Source: Chara braunii (Eukaryota > Streptophyta > Charophyceae > Charales > Characeae). Taken from it: DNA of 23,273 bases. Made by a program: the position numbers and the translations under genes. The notes beneath the pieces were generated by a model. That model searched no databases. It saw only the letters and a list, made by a program, of their open reading frames with translations, and had not been told where the DNA came from. Location: the NCBI GenBank assembly GCA_003427395.1, contig BFEA01000910.1, positions 191,322-214,594 on the forward strand. Direction: 5' to 3'. Shown here one piece after another: positions 8,536 to 17,617 of this stretch (position 1 is the first letter of the stretch; each line of letters starts with the position of its first letter).

Positions 8536-11500
8536 CTTTTCTGAATTCTATGAAGTTTTGCAAGAAATGGTGCCAGCACAAGGAGGACGAACAATTGTAT
8601 GTTGCCTTTGTTCGTCTTGTCCATGTACCATCTACTTTTGCTGTTAATTCCGCTACTACTTCGATAAGTGATCCTACTTCTAGTACTTCTACTTCTAGCA
8701 CCTCTATTTTTGTACCCTCTAATGGTCCTAATGACCCTACTTCAGATTCGGTCGTCTCTATACGCGACCTGGGACCGGATCTTGGTGATCCCTTTGCTGA
8801 TCCTCGACCCCCTCCTGTTCCACCAGACATCCAAAACCTACTTGATCGGTTCTCAGAAGTTCTGGGCGAGCCACGTGGAGTCCCCACGCGATCGGTCCGA
8901 CACACCATCCAGTTGGTCGAGGGTGTTGTTCCTCCCAAGGGCTGCATATACCAAATGGGACCTGGCAAGTTGGAGGAACTCTGGCGACAGATTGATGAAA
9001 TGATTGACAAGGCCTGGATCAAGCCTAGCGAATCTGAATTTGGTGCTCCTGTGTTGTTTGTTCCAAAGAAAGGAGGGAAACTTCGTATGTGTATTGACTA
9101 TCGCGGTCTAAACCGCATCACAAGAAAGAATGTCTATCCATTGCCTCGTATAGATGACTTGCTTGATGCCGCAGGTGGGTGCAAGGTCTTCTCCAAGATC
9201 GATCTCAAGTCTGGCTACCACCAGATTGAAGTCGATCCTGCAGACCAGCACAAGACTGCGTTCAAAACGTGCGATGGGCTTTATGAGTTTACCGTAATGC
9301 CTTTCGGTCTCACGAACGCACCAACCACCTTCCAAAGCCTCATGGACAAGGTCCTCCGCGGATAGATTGGCCGTTTTGTGGTGGTCTACCTCGATGACGT
9401 ACTTATCTTCAGCAAGTTCATAGAGGAACACCTCAACCACCTTGAGGAAGTACTGACCATCCTCAAGAAAACGCAACTCCATCTTAACTTAGAGAAATCT
9501 GAGTTTGGGAAGGATAGCGTCATCTATCTTGGGCATCGGTTGTCTGTTGTAGGCCTGGAGCCTGAGGCAATCAAGGTTGAGGTCATACGCAATTGGCCTC
9601 AACCCGCGAACATTCACGAACTGCGTTCTTTTCTTGGCCTCGCGTCGTACTATCGGAAGTTTGTGCCTCGCTTCTCTATTGTTGCTCATCCATTATCGCG
9701 GTTGACCAGTAAAAATGTTCCCTATTCTTGGGACGCTGCGTGCACGAATGCTTTCCAAGCTTTAAAGGAAGCCTTGGTAAGTCACCCAGTACTCCGCATT
9801 GCAGATCCCAAACTGACGTTCGTAGTCACTACGTATGCGAGTCAGTACGGAATCGGCGCAATGCTGCAGCAAGACGACGGCGATGGCTTATGGCCACTTG
9901 AATACTACCGCAAACGCATGCCCAACGTAAAGGTAGCCACTTCCACCTACATGCGCGAACTCTATGCTTTGCGTATGGCGTTGGACCACTGGAAACACTA
10001 TCTTTTGGGACGCCACTTCAAAGTCTTCTCAGATCACGAGACTCTGAAGTGGATCAAATAGCAAACTACCCTGTCCCGTACCTTGCTTCGCTGGTTCCAT
10101 GAAATTGACATTTTCGATTTTGAGTTCAGACACAAAAAGGGTTGTTATAACCGAGTAGCTGACGCCTTGTCTCGCCACCCCGAGTACATGACTTGCCTTG
10201 TCAAATCCTACGACCTCTGGAAGAAACTGAAGGAGGAGCTCGTAGAGCACACCACAAAGGATTCGGAGCTTAGTTCCATCCTTGAGCGGCTGTGGGCTGA
10301 CCCTAGCAGTCAGCCTGATTTTCACGAGTATGGAGAACTGATTTTTCGTCGCTACGGGAACCACGACCGTTTATGTGTGCCCAACCATAAGCCTCTCCGC
10401 ACACACTTTCTGGATGTGGCGCATGGCTGGAGCGGACACTTCGGCATGGCAAAGACGTACGCAAATCTGCTGCGACAGTTTGATTGGCCTGGCATGAAAG
10501 GGACTGCTGAAAAATTTGTGGCTGAGTGTCAAATCTGTCAACGAATCAAACCATGCAGACAAAAGCCCATGGGGCTACTCGCACCCCTTCCCATTCCCGA
10601 TGGTCCCGAGGAGTCCGTCTCCGTTGATTTCACCGACATGGGAAAGGTAAGTAAGAACGGCTACTCACAAGTCATGGTGATTGTTGACCGATTCTCTAAG
10701 TTTATAAATCTGATCCCTTTGTCGCCGCACGCCCCAACAGAATTAGTGATTCGTGAGTTCCAACAGAAGTACATTATGCAGTTCGGGACCTCGAAGACTC
10801 TCGTAAGCGATCAGGACCCGCGCTTCATTAGTACTGAATGGAAGGACTTCACGTCTCATTTGGGGATCAGGTTGTGTATGACATCTGGCCGACACCCTGA
10901 AGCCAACGGTTTAGCTGAAGAAATCAACCAGACTGTGTTCCAACTTCTCCGCGCTTTGATTATCCCAGATCAGGAAACATGGGATGAAGAGTTGTATTTC
11001 GTAAGGGGGTTGTATAACAACTCCATCCATTCTGCCACCGGCATGGCACCTAATAGGCTGCATCTCGTTTGGCAGATCCGTATTCCGCTCTCGTACCTAT
11101 TCCCTGAGCAGCCAACTGACTTAACACCCGGCAAGCCTGGCTTCAGGGCCAAGCATGATCGCTTTCTCAAGGTTGCCATTGCAGCCATGACCAAGCGACA
11201 ACATGCCATGATCCATCACGCGAATAAGGGGCGCCGACCGTCGGACATTCAGGTAGGAAGCTATGTCTGGGTCAAGATGTCTGAATTCTCAGAAGAAGAA
11301 GGGGTCTCTCGCAAACTTCTCCCACTCTATTACGGACCATGGGAAGTTTCGGATGTGATTGGCGAAGACCACTTTGGCCCTTCGTACGTAGTTGATGCGC
11401 CAGCCCATCTGCACACATACCCCGTGTTCCATGCATCCAAACTGTACCTGCACCGTGATGCTAAGACATTCGATTATCGCGAGGATATGATCCCTCGTGC

Positions 11501-11780
11501 GATCAAAGGCGGGCATGGGATAGACCGAATTAAACAGCACGTAGGGAAGGGACGCAACAGACAGTACCAGGTTCACTTTATGTATCATCCTTTATATGAT
11601 CTGTACTGGATTTCCAAGCAAGAACTGCTACGCAGCGCACCGCGCGTTGTTAAAGCCTACGAGCGACAAATCGCCACTAACGCTACACCTAAGATCTCTG
11701 CAAACCTCACCGCGACAGAGCATTCTAGGAATCTCTTTGCCTTACTTGCCTACGATGCGTTTTTCGAGGACTCAGAATGA
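8532..11780 (+). pseudogene. pol: Inner element pol: RT, RNase H, integrase, chromodomain-like tail
   Basis: One frame spans the region with only two stops, TAG at 9363-9365 (inside RT, before the active site) and TAG at 10059-10061 (inside RNase H). RT shows [43 protein letters not shown] and the catalytic YLDD at 9387-9398. In RNase H the first catalytic position reads TTYAS in place of TDAS, so the Asp is lost, while MRELYAL, FSDHETL and VADALS remain. Integrase has the HHCC finger (His near 10422 and 10437, CQIC near 10529), the DDE residues near 10625, 10809 and 10899, then GPWEV and a chromodomain-like tail around 11510-11670 that may steer integration to heterochromatin. The frame ends at TGA 11778-11780. 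Confidence 0.92.
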
Positions 11781-11806
11781 GTTACTCGCTCGAAAGGACC
11801 TCGCTC

Positions 11807-11821
11807 TTGAGGGGGAACTAG
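11807..11821 (+). other. Inner element polypurine tract
   Basis: The sequence TTGAGGGGGAACTAG runs up to the 3' LTR start at 11822. The purine-rich core is the usual plus-strand primer position immediately 5' of the LTR. Confidence 0.75.
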
Positions 11822-13008
11822 TGTGATGACCCGTCCAAACATGGACTGAAACACACAACTGAGTTCTGAGTTTTGCACATAGACTGAATGCCTTGCTAAG
11901 TTTCCCACCTGCTACTAAGTCTGTGTGTGCACGCTTGCTGGACTGCATGTCTGTCTGAGTAATGGTTGGCTTGACTGTGTGTGTGACCATGGTTGTTTGA
12001 GTGTTGGTTGGCTTGGGTGTGTGTGTGGCCATGCCTGTCTGAGTGCTAGTTGGCATGAGTATGTGTCTGGCTCGTCAGGGCACTTGCTCGTTCGTTGGGC
12101 CCTCAGGGCCGGTACTTACCTGTGGTCGTGACATTGAGGGGTTGCAGCGGGGAAAAGCACTCACGTAGCGGGTAGGCCGGTACCGCACATGGAAGGGGTA
12201 GACGTGCAGGTACCGGAGGCCGAGCAGAAGAAGACAAAAGTGGCATTTTTATAGGCCCAGTAGTGTAGGCTAGGTCTAGGCGGCTACCAGTCTAAGTCTA
12301 GGGCCTGTACGGGCAATATCAGAGTTTGCAATGATGTTTCCCTCCAAAAAGGAGGAGGTACCGGTTGCTTGGGAGGCCAAGCGGCCTGGAAGTCACCGCC
12401 CAAGAGGCAAAGCAGGCCGCTATATCTTCGGGCCGGGCGGAGAGTCCGGCCTCTTTTTCGGTGTGCAAGTTTGGCGACACACTGGTGGAGCCCTGGCTGG
12501 AGCAACGCTATGCTGGAGCAGCGCTGCTGGGGAGGAAGGCGGAGGACACGGGGGAGGAAGAAGGAAGGAAGGGGGAGGAGCGCCACGGGTACTTACCTGG
12601 CTATGGTGGCAGCCATCTTTATCACCTTGGTGGGCGCTACAGCAGGGAGTCCCCAGCTGGGGAGAGCTACACCAATAAACTTCGAGGCAGGGTCATGCAT
12701 GGCGGCCTGAGCTAGAGTGGCCATAGCTGCTTTGGGTTGTCCTTTGGGCATCTTGGCAAGGCCTAGTAGTCCGCCATAGCCTTGGCCTATGAGAGTGAAG
12801 AGTGGGGGAGGCGGCCATGGCTATGGTGGGCCTCAAGTGATACCTGCAGTAGAAGAGGACTCGGAGATTGATTCTGGATCAGTCATTCAACATTGTATTA
12901 TTATTTCTTGTATGAATAAGAGAAGGGGAAGATAAGGAGGAGGAGATTGTGGGGCGAAGAAGAAGAGCCTTATCATCTGTTTTTGTTGGTGTATATCATC
13001 TTCTTCTT

Positions 13009-13043
<35 letters not shown>

Positions 13044-13151
13044 CTTCTAATCCTCTCCCTCTCCTCTCAAGTTCATTCATTTCTTTTTGCAAGTGGATGA
13101 CATTGTACTTTTCGATGGATGTGTATCTCCAAATTGGCCAGGGTCATAACA
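11822..13151 (+). repeat. Inner element 3' LTR
   Basis: It matches 3573-4850 from TGATGACC to GGTCATAACA at roughly nine in ten positions by eye. Its 52 extra bases are mostly three insertions: about 16 bp near 12502-12518 (a local duplication around CTGGAGCA), about 12 bp near 12815-12828, and expansion of the CTT microsatellite to about 35 bp at 13014-13048 from 17 bp in the other LTR. GCATTTTTATAGG at about 12243-12255 is TATA-like but is changed in the 5' copy. Confidence 0.95.
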
Positions 13152-13157
13152 TTTATG
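13152..13157 (+). repeat. Target-site duplication TTTATG, right copy
   Basis: It is identical to 3567-3572 and is followed at 13158 by the codons that continue the outer protease. Confidence 0.92.
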
Positions 13158-13788
13158 CAAAAGGCTGGCCTTGACGCACAAGTTCGAAGGAAGGCAAAAC
13201 CGACGGCGATCAAGTTGGCGGACGGAAGGACGCAGCAGCTTATCGATCGCTACATCGAGGCCGTACCGGTGTATTTCGCACCTCATGCAAGCGAACTGGT
13301 GACATTCGACATTTTGGACACGGACGTCGACATTATTTTGGGAATGCCTTGGCTTGCAAGTGCGGATCACACGGTCAACTTCCAGTGGCGGACTCTTATC
13401 GTTCGCGATGCCTTCGGCGCCGAAGTGTCGTGTACTATTCCTCTTCCGCACCCTTCGATTCGGTGCCAAGTTATGACGACCAAGTCATTCCGGGCTACTT
13501 GTGCTTAGGAGCAGCCCGACGGAATCGGCCTATGCTTCCTACGGACCGTCGCGGTAGCCGACTCTTCCCCCACGGACTTGTCTTCGGACCCCCGTGTGGT
13601 ACGGTTGCTTGACGAGTTCGTCGACATCTTCGAGTCACCTACCGGTGTGGTGTCAGATCGGTCGATCTCTCACGGGATCATTCTCGAGGCCGGTGCCGTG
13701 CCGCCGAAAGGTTGCATTTATCGCATGAGCGAGGAGGAGCTTACAGTCCTCCGCACGCAACTCGATGATTTGTTGGACAAGGGTTGGA
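13158..13788 (+). pseudogene. Outer protease C-terminal part and start of RT
   Basis: This frame directly continues the protease interrupted at 3572. It shows the second retropepsin motif IILGMPW near 13333-13353 and a stop TAG at 13506-13508, then the protease-RT spacer and the RT entry segment [11 protein letters not shown] (near 13698) up to LLDKGW. At about 13789 the sequence jumps: the RT finger segment that normally carries the conserved FV-KK and R-C-DYR-LN motifs is absent, and the downstream part is in another frame. Confidence 0.85.
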
Positions 13789-14854
13789 CGTGCAAACCGT
13801 CAGGAATGCGGGGCCTCTTCCTCGCATCGACGATCTTCTTGAGCGATTGGGCGCTGCGAAGTACTTCTCTAAGTTGGATTTGAAGTCGGGATACTATCAG
13901 ATTTTGATCCGACCGAACTATCGCTACAAATCTGCGTTCAAGACGTAGTATGAGCATTTTGAGTGGGTGGTCATGCCTTTTGGCCTCACCAACGCCCCGA
14001 CGACCTTTCAAGCAGCAATGACCAACGAGTTCCGTACGATGCTGGACCGGTTCGTGCTGGTCTACTTAGATGACATTTTCATCTATAGCCGCTCATTGGA
14101 GGATCATCTTGAGCACCTTCGACGAGTGTTGGAGACGCTACGCCTCACCAAGTACAAGGCCAACCTCGACAAGTGCGGATTTGTCCGGCAAGAGCTGGAA
14201 TACTTGGGCCATTTTGTCACACCGGAGAGCATCAGTCCGCTATCGGACAAGATTCAAGCCATCCAAGAGTGGCCGGAGCCGCGGAACGTCACAGATGTCC
14301 GTTCGTTCCTTGGCCTTGCCGTCTACTACCAACGTTTTATAAAGGGATACTCGAAGATCGCGGCCTACTTGTCCAAGCTTCAATGCGAGGATCGGCCGTT
14401 TGACTTCGGAGAGGATGCGTGGGAATCATTTTTGGCTCTCAAAGCCGCACTATTATCTGCGGAGGTCTTTCGCATCTACAACCTGCTATTGCCTACGCAC
14501 GTCACTGTGGATGCGTCCCGTTATGGCATTGGTGCCGTCCTCGAACGACACGATGGCATGGACTGGCACCCAGTCGAGTACTTCAGCAAGAAAGTGTCAG
14601 TCGTGCACTCCATTGATGATGCACGCAAGAAGGAGCTCCTCGCCTTCGTCCCCATGCTCAAGCTGTGGCGGCACTTCCTCCTTGGTCGAAGTCAATTCCG
14701 ATGGGTAACGGACAACAATCCATTGGTCTTCTACAAGACCCAAGACACCGTCAATAGCACCATCACCCGATGGATGACTTTCATCGACCAATTTGACTTC
14801 TTTCCCGATCATATTTCGGGGAAGTCAAACCGTTTTGCGGATGCTCTTTCATGA
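13789..14854 (+). pseudogene. pol: Outer element RT palm and RNase H
   Basis: In the new frame the sequence resumes at [20 protein letters not shown], passes a TAG at 13946-13948, then [12 protein letters not shown], the catalytic YLDD at 14063-14074, and the thumb and connection with RSFLGLAVYYQRF. RNase H retains its acidic residues: VDAS near 14510, KKELLAF, VTDNNPL and FADALS. The ORF ends with TGA at 14852-14854, at a position where related elements usually have Arg in an LSRR-PDH context, so it is most likely a CGA to TGA change and not a true end. Confidence 0.88.
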
Positions 14855-16484
14855 CGTCCGGATCATTGTACCGCAGTCTACTCGACCTTCGAGATCGGCG
14901 ACGACCTGCGGGACAGTTTCATCCGCGGTTACCAAGCCGACCCCGAGTTTCACGACAAGTACGCGAATTGCTCCTCTCCTAATCCGACGCCTTCTCACTA
15001 CCGGATCCAAGAGGGGTACTTGCTTGTCCACACGCGGGGGAAGGACCTTCTTTGCGTACCGAGTGACTCTCACTTGCGTACAGGCTTCTTGGCGAGTTCC
15101 ACGAATGCTCCCTCCACTGAACACTTTGGAGTCAATCGCACGATTGGCCGACTTCGCGAGTGATTTTGGTGGCCCCGCCTTCTCGATGACGTTACACAGT
15201 ATTGCGAGTCATGTGAGGTTTGCAAACGCTGCAAATCCCGCAACCATCGTCCGTAGGGCGAGTTGCGACCACTACCGGTCTCCTTGCGCCGAAGGGAAGC
15301 GATTGCAATGGACATTACCGGGTCGTTCCCCAAGCACAGGACCGGTGTGGATGGGATTCTCACGGTGGTCGACCCACTCACCAAGTTTGCCATGTTTTTG
15401 CCTTGCCGCGATCATGCCAAGGCACCGGAGTTGGTTGAGGTTCTTTAGGCCAGTTGGATTCGAACCAAGGGTTACCCCAAGGAAATCGTCTGCGACCGCG
15501 ACACTCGATTCATGTCCGATTTTTGGTTGGCGCTCATCAAACGATGGGGCTCATCTCTCAAGCCAAGTTCGGCCCGCCACCCCCAAAACGATGGCCAAAC
15601 GGAGAGGGAACATCAGACCGCACAGGTTCTCCTTCGCACTCTCATACATCCCGACCAAAAGGATTGGGTTGAGCGGCTGCCGGATGTCGAGTTAGCATAC
15701 AACTCATCCATCCACCCGGCTATCGGGATGTCGCCCTTCGAGTTCGAGCACGGCTCACCGGTCACTTCGTCGTTGGACACAATCATTCCACGAACGACAG
15801 AGAGCAACGACCATCTTCTTTTCTTGCGTCGGATGCAAGAGCTACTTGTCAAGGCACGCGACCAGATGGCCAAGACACAGCAACGCATGAGCCAACAGGC
15901 CAATCGCCAGCGTCTTCCTTGCCCCTTCCACGCCGACGATTTCGTTCGGGTTTCCGTCGCAGAACTCAGCCTTGAACAAAATATCTCTCGCAAGCTCCTC
16001 CCGAAATGGATGGGGCCCTGGCCGATCGTGGCACCCACTGGGGATGCACCCGAGGGACCTTTCTTCACTATTCAGGTGCCCGCCCACTTGCCCGTCTACT
16101 CAGGTGCCCGCCCACTTGCCCGTCTACCCGGTCTTTCGTTGCTCCAAGCTGGCTCTTTACACACCAGCGGAACATGACGATTTCCCTGGGCGACGATCGC
16201 AAGACCCACCCTCTATGGACGGTTTTCAAGAGGTCGGTGACATTATCTCCCAGTGGCGCTACGGCAACAGGCCAACCGAGTACTTGGTAGACTTTGCGTA
16301 CTGCAGTCACAGAGTTGACCGTTGGTTGACCCGTGCAGACCTCCAAGCAACAACTCCGGATGTTCTCGCATGCTACAAACGCAAGATGCAAGGCAAGCTG
16401 GTATCTTCGGCTCCACGTCGCACCCGCATCCACGTTCCACCTTTAGATCGTCAGCTTCGCCCTCGCCCCGGCTTGACTTCATAA
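14855..16484 (+). pseudogene. Outer element integrase with chromodomain-like C-terminus
   Basis: The same frame continues through TGA near 15163 (LRE-stop-FWWP), TAG near 15256 and TAG near 15446. It carries the zinc-finger segment (EHFGVNRT, then CESCEVCKRC), the catalytic core with MDIT near 15308, CDRDTRF near 15490 and NDGQTERE near 15600, and GPWPIV. A perfect 28-bp tandem duplication at 16072-16127 shifts the frame by one; the tail then reads on in the third frame as YPVFRCSKLAL and a chromodomain-like segment (EYLVDFAYCSHRVDRWL) to a TAA at 16482-16484. Integrase would insert the DNA copy; the tail may bind modified histone. Confidence 0.86.
16072..16127 (+). repeat. Perfect 28-bp tandem duplication in outer integrase
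   Basis: Bases 16072-16099 and 16100-16127 are identical (TCAGGTGCCCG to CCGTCTAC). The duplication adds one base modulo three and disrupts the integrase C-terminal frame. Confidence 0.95.
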
Positions 16485-16494
16485 GGAGGGGGGG
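16483..16494 (+). other. Outer element polypurine tract
   Basis: AAGGAGGGGGGG overlaps the end of pol and abuts the LTR start TGTTACA at 16495. Confidence 0.85.
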
Positions 16495-16519
16495 TGTTAC
16501 ATGCTGCGCCTGCAACAGG

Positions 16520-16800
16520 TTGCACGGGCCCCCTTTCAGGCCCGTGACGTTTTCAGGCCAAAAGCCTGAAAACAAGGGCCTATAGGCCCTGTGTCGTTTC
16601 AGCCTGAAAGCCTAAGAACAAGGGCCTACAGGCCCTGTGTCGTTTCAGGTTAAATCAGGGCCTTTCCGGCCCTGAGTATTTTCAGCCTGAAACTGAGGGC
16701 CATTTTCAGGCCCTCATCAGCCCGACCCGCCCTGAAACTCAGGCAACAAACCAGGGCTTTAGCACAGGCCATTTCAGGCCTGTTTTCAAGACAACCCCTG
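16520..16800. repeat. Palindrome-rich cluster in outer LTR U3
   Basis: It contains the hairpin TTTTCAGGC-CAAAA-GCCTGAAAA (about 16549-16571), the perfect palindrome GGGCCTATAGGCCC (about 16576-16589), a related unit with GGGCCTACAGGCCC (about 16622-16635) about 47 bp later, the hairpin CAGGGCC-TTTCC-GGCCCTG (about 16657-16675), and several further half-sites. Confidence 0.8.
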
Positions 16801-17009
16801 GTTGAGCTTCAACGCCGGGGTCTGGCACGTTTCGGCATTGGCAAGAGCAGCCTCCTGGATGGGCCAGCACTATATAGGACTGGCCCGCCCTGCAGGCCGG
16901 AAGGTAGTTCCTAGGTACTTCCCAGGCACTTCACGTGCAGTTCAGGAGGCAGGAGGTAGTCTTCAGGATTCGGCAGCAGCACTCTGGAGGAGCGTTACAG
17001 GAGTAGTTG

Positions 17010-17079
17010 TAGCGTTAGCAGTAGTCTTCAACGCTGGGCGCTAGTAGCGTTAGCAGTAGTCTTCAGCGCTGGGTGCCAT
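17010..17079 (+). repeat. 35-bp tandem repeat, two copies
   Basis: TAGCGTTAGCAGTAGTCTTC starts at 17010 and again at 17045, with only a few differences over the 35-bp unit. Confidence 0.85.
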
Positions 17080-17335
17080 AGGAGCTAGAGTAGTACTAGA
17101 GAGAGAGAGATTGGGCGGAGGCCAGGGGTACTTACCTGCAGCGCCATAGCTCCAGCTTCGCCTTTGAGGTACCTGCAGCACAGCGCCATCTTCACAGGTT
17201 AGTACCTGGCATATGAAAGAGAGAGAGAGAGAGTCCTTCTTCCTCTTCTCAGTCCACCATCTCCCTCTCACCCTCTCACTACCCTTGACTTCACTGCATC
17301 AGCAGACTACGAGAGAAAGAGAGAGTTTGGTGACA

Positions 17336-17453
17336 TTTGGATCCAAACTCGACATTTGGGCTTCAGACATTTTGACGAGGGATTATTTGGGACTTGTGAC
17401 AAAGACTTGGTGTTGATGACATTCCCATCTCTCCCCCTCTTCTTCGTCTGTTC
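17336..17453. other. Leader-like sequence after the outer LTR, no gene
   Basis: The sequence after the presumed LTR end starts TTTGGATCCAAACTCG and contains repeated GACATTT words and a CT-rich stretch. It may be the leader of another element placed in tandem or ordinary flank. No coding region is supported. Confidence 0.35.
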
Positions 17454-17564
17454 CCCTCCTCTTCGTTTGTGCATGATCAGGGCCTAGCGCCTTCTTCCTG
17501 TGTATAGCGCCAGGTCTCCTCACACCTTGTGATGAGAATGATGTATGTTTAGTCTGCATTGCAA
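17454..17564. repeat. Dispersed unclassified repeat, copy 2
   Basis: It matches 247-357 in the same orientation at about nine in ten positions. This copy sits between the outer LTR and the LINE, so it may be part of the LINE 5' untranslated region or an independent repeat. Confidence 0.75.
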
Positions 17565-17617
17565 CAGGCGCAGAGGACAGAGGGACACAAAAGGAAGAAG
17601 GAAGAAAGGAAAGCAGA

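Larger units (their letters stand above)
3573..13151 (+). mobile_element. Complete inner Ty3/gypsy (chromovirus-like) LTR retrotransposon
   Basis: The element of about 9.6 kb has a 5' LTR (3573-4850), a primer binding site (from 4852), a long leader, gag, protease, RT, RNase H, integrase with a chromodomain-like tail, a polypurine tract and a 3' LTR (11822-13151). Gene order protease-RT-RNase H-integrase places it in the Ty3/gypsy group and the tail suggests a chromovirus. It is flanked by a perfect TTTATG duplication and sits inside the protease gene of an outer element of the same superfamily. The two LTRs differ at several percent of positions plus indels, and the genes carry stops, so it is an old non-autonomous copy. 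Confidence 0.95.
13158..17335 (+). mobile_element. Outer Ty3/gypsy-type LTR element, 3' portion
   Basis: The second half of the outer element runs from the protease through RT, RNase H, integrase and a chromodomain-like tail to a polypurine tract and one 3' LTR. Protein motifs continue exactly from the sequence left of the inner element. It contains an internal RT deletion, a 28-bp duplication and several stops. Confidence 0.88.
16495..17335 (+). repeat. Outer element 3' LTR (3' end provisional)
   Basis: The left end TGTTACATG follows the polypurine tract. The right end is placed at TGGTGACA (17335) because it ends in CA and a change of texture follows, but no second LTR is available to confirm it. 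The first 300 bases are packed with palindromes built on AGGGCC/GGCCCT and TTTCAGGC/GCCTGAAA. A 35-bp tandem pair lies at 17010-17079, GA-rich runs at about 17097-17110 and 17215-17232, and the motif GGTACTTACCTG at 17127-17138. Confidence 0.7.

Noticed and set aside
15613-16068. 151-codon frame on the - strand over integrase
   Set aside because: It is antisense to a clear integrase on the + strand.
16549-16640. CRISPR-like array from the spaced AGGGCC palindromes
   Set aside because: Unit lengths vary, the 'spacers' are themselves repeats, and the context is a eukaryotic LTR.
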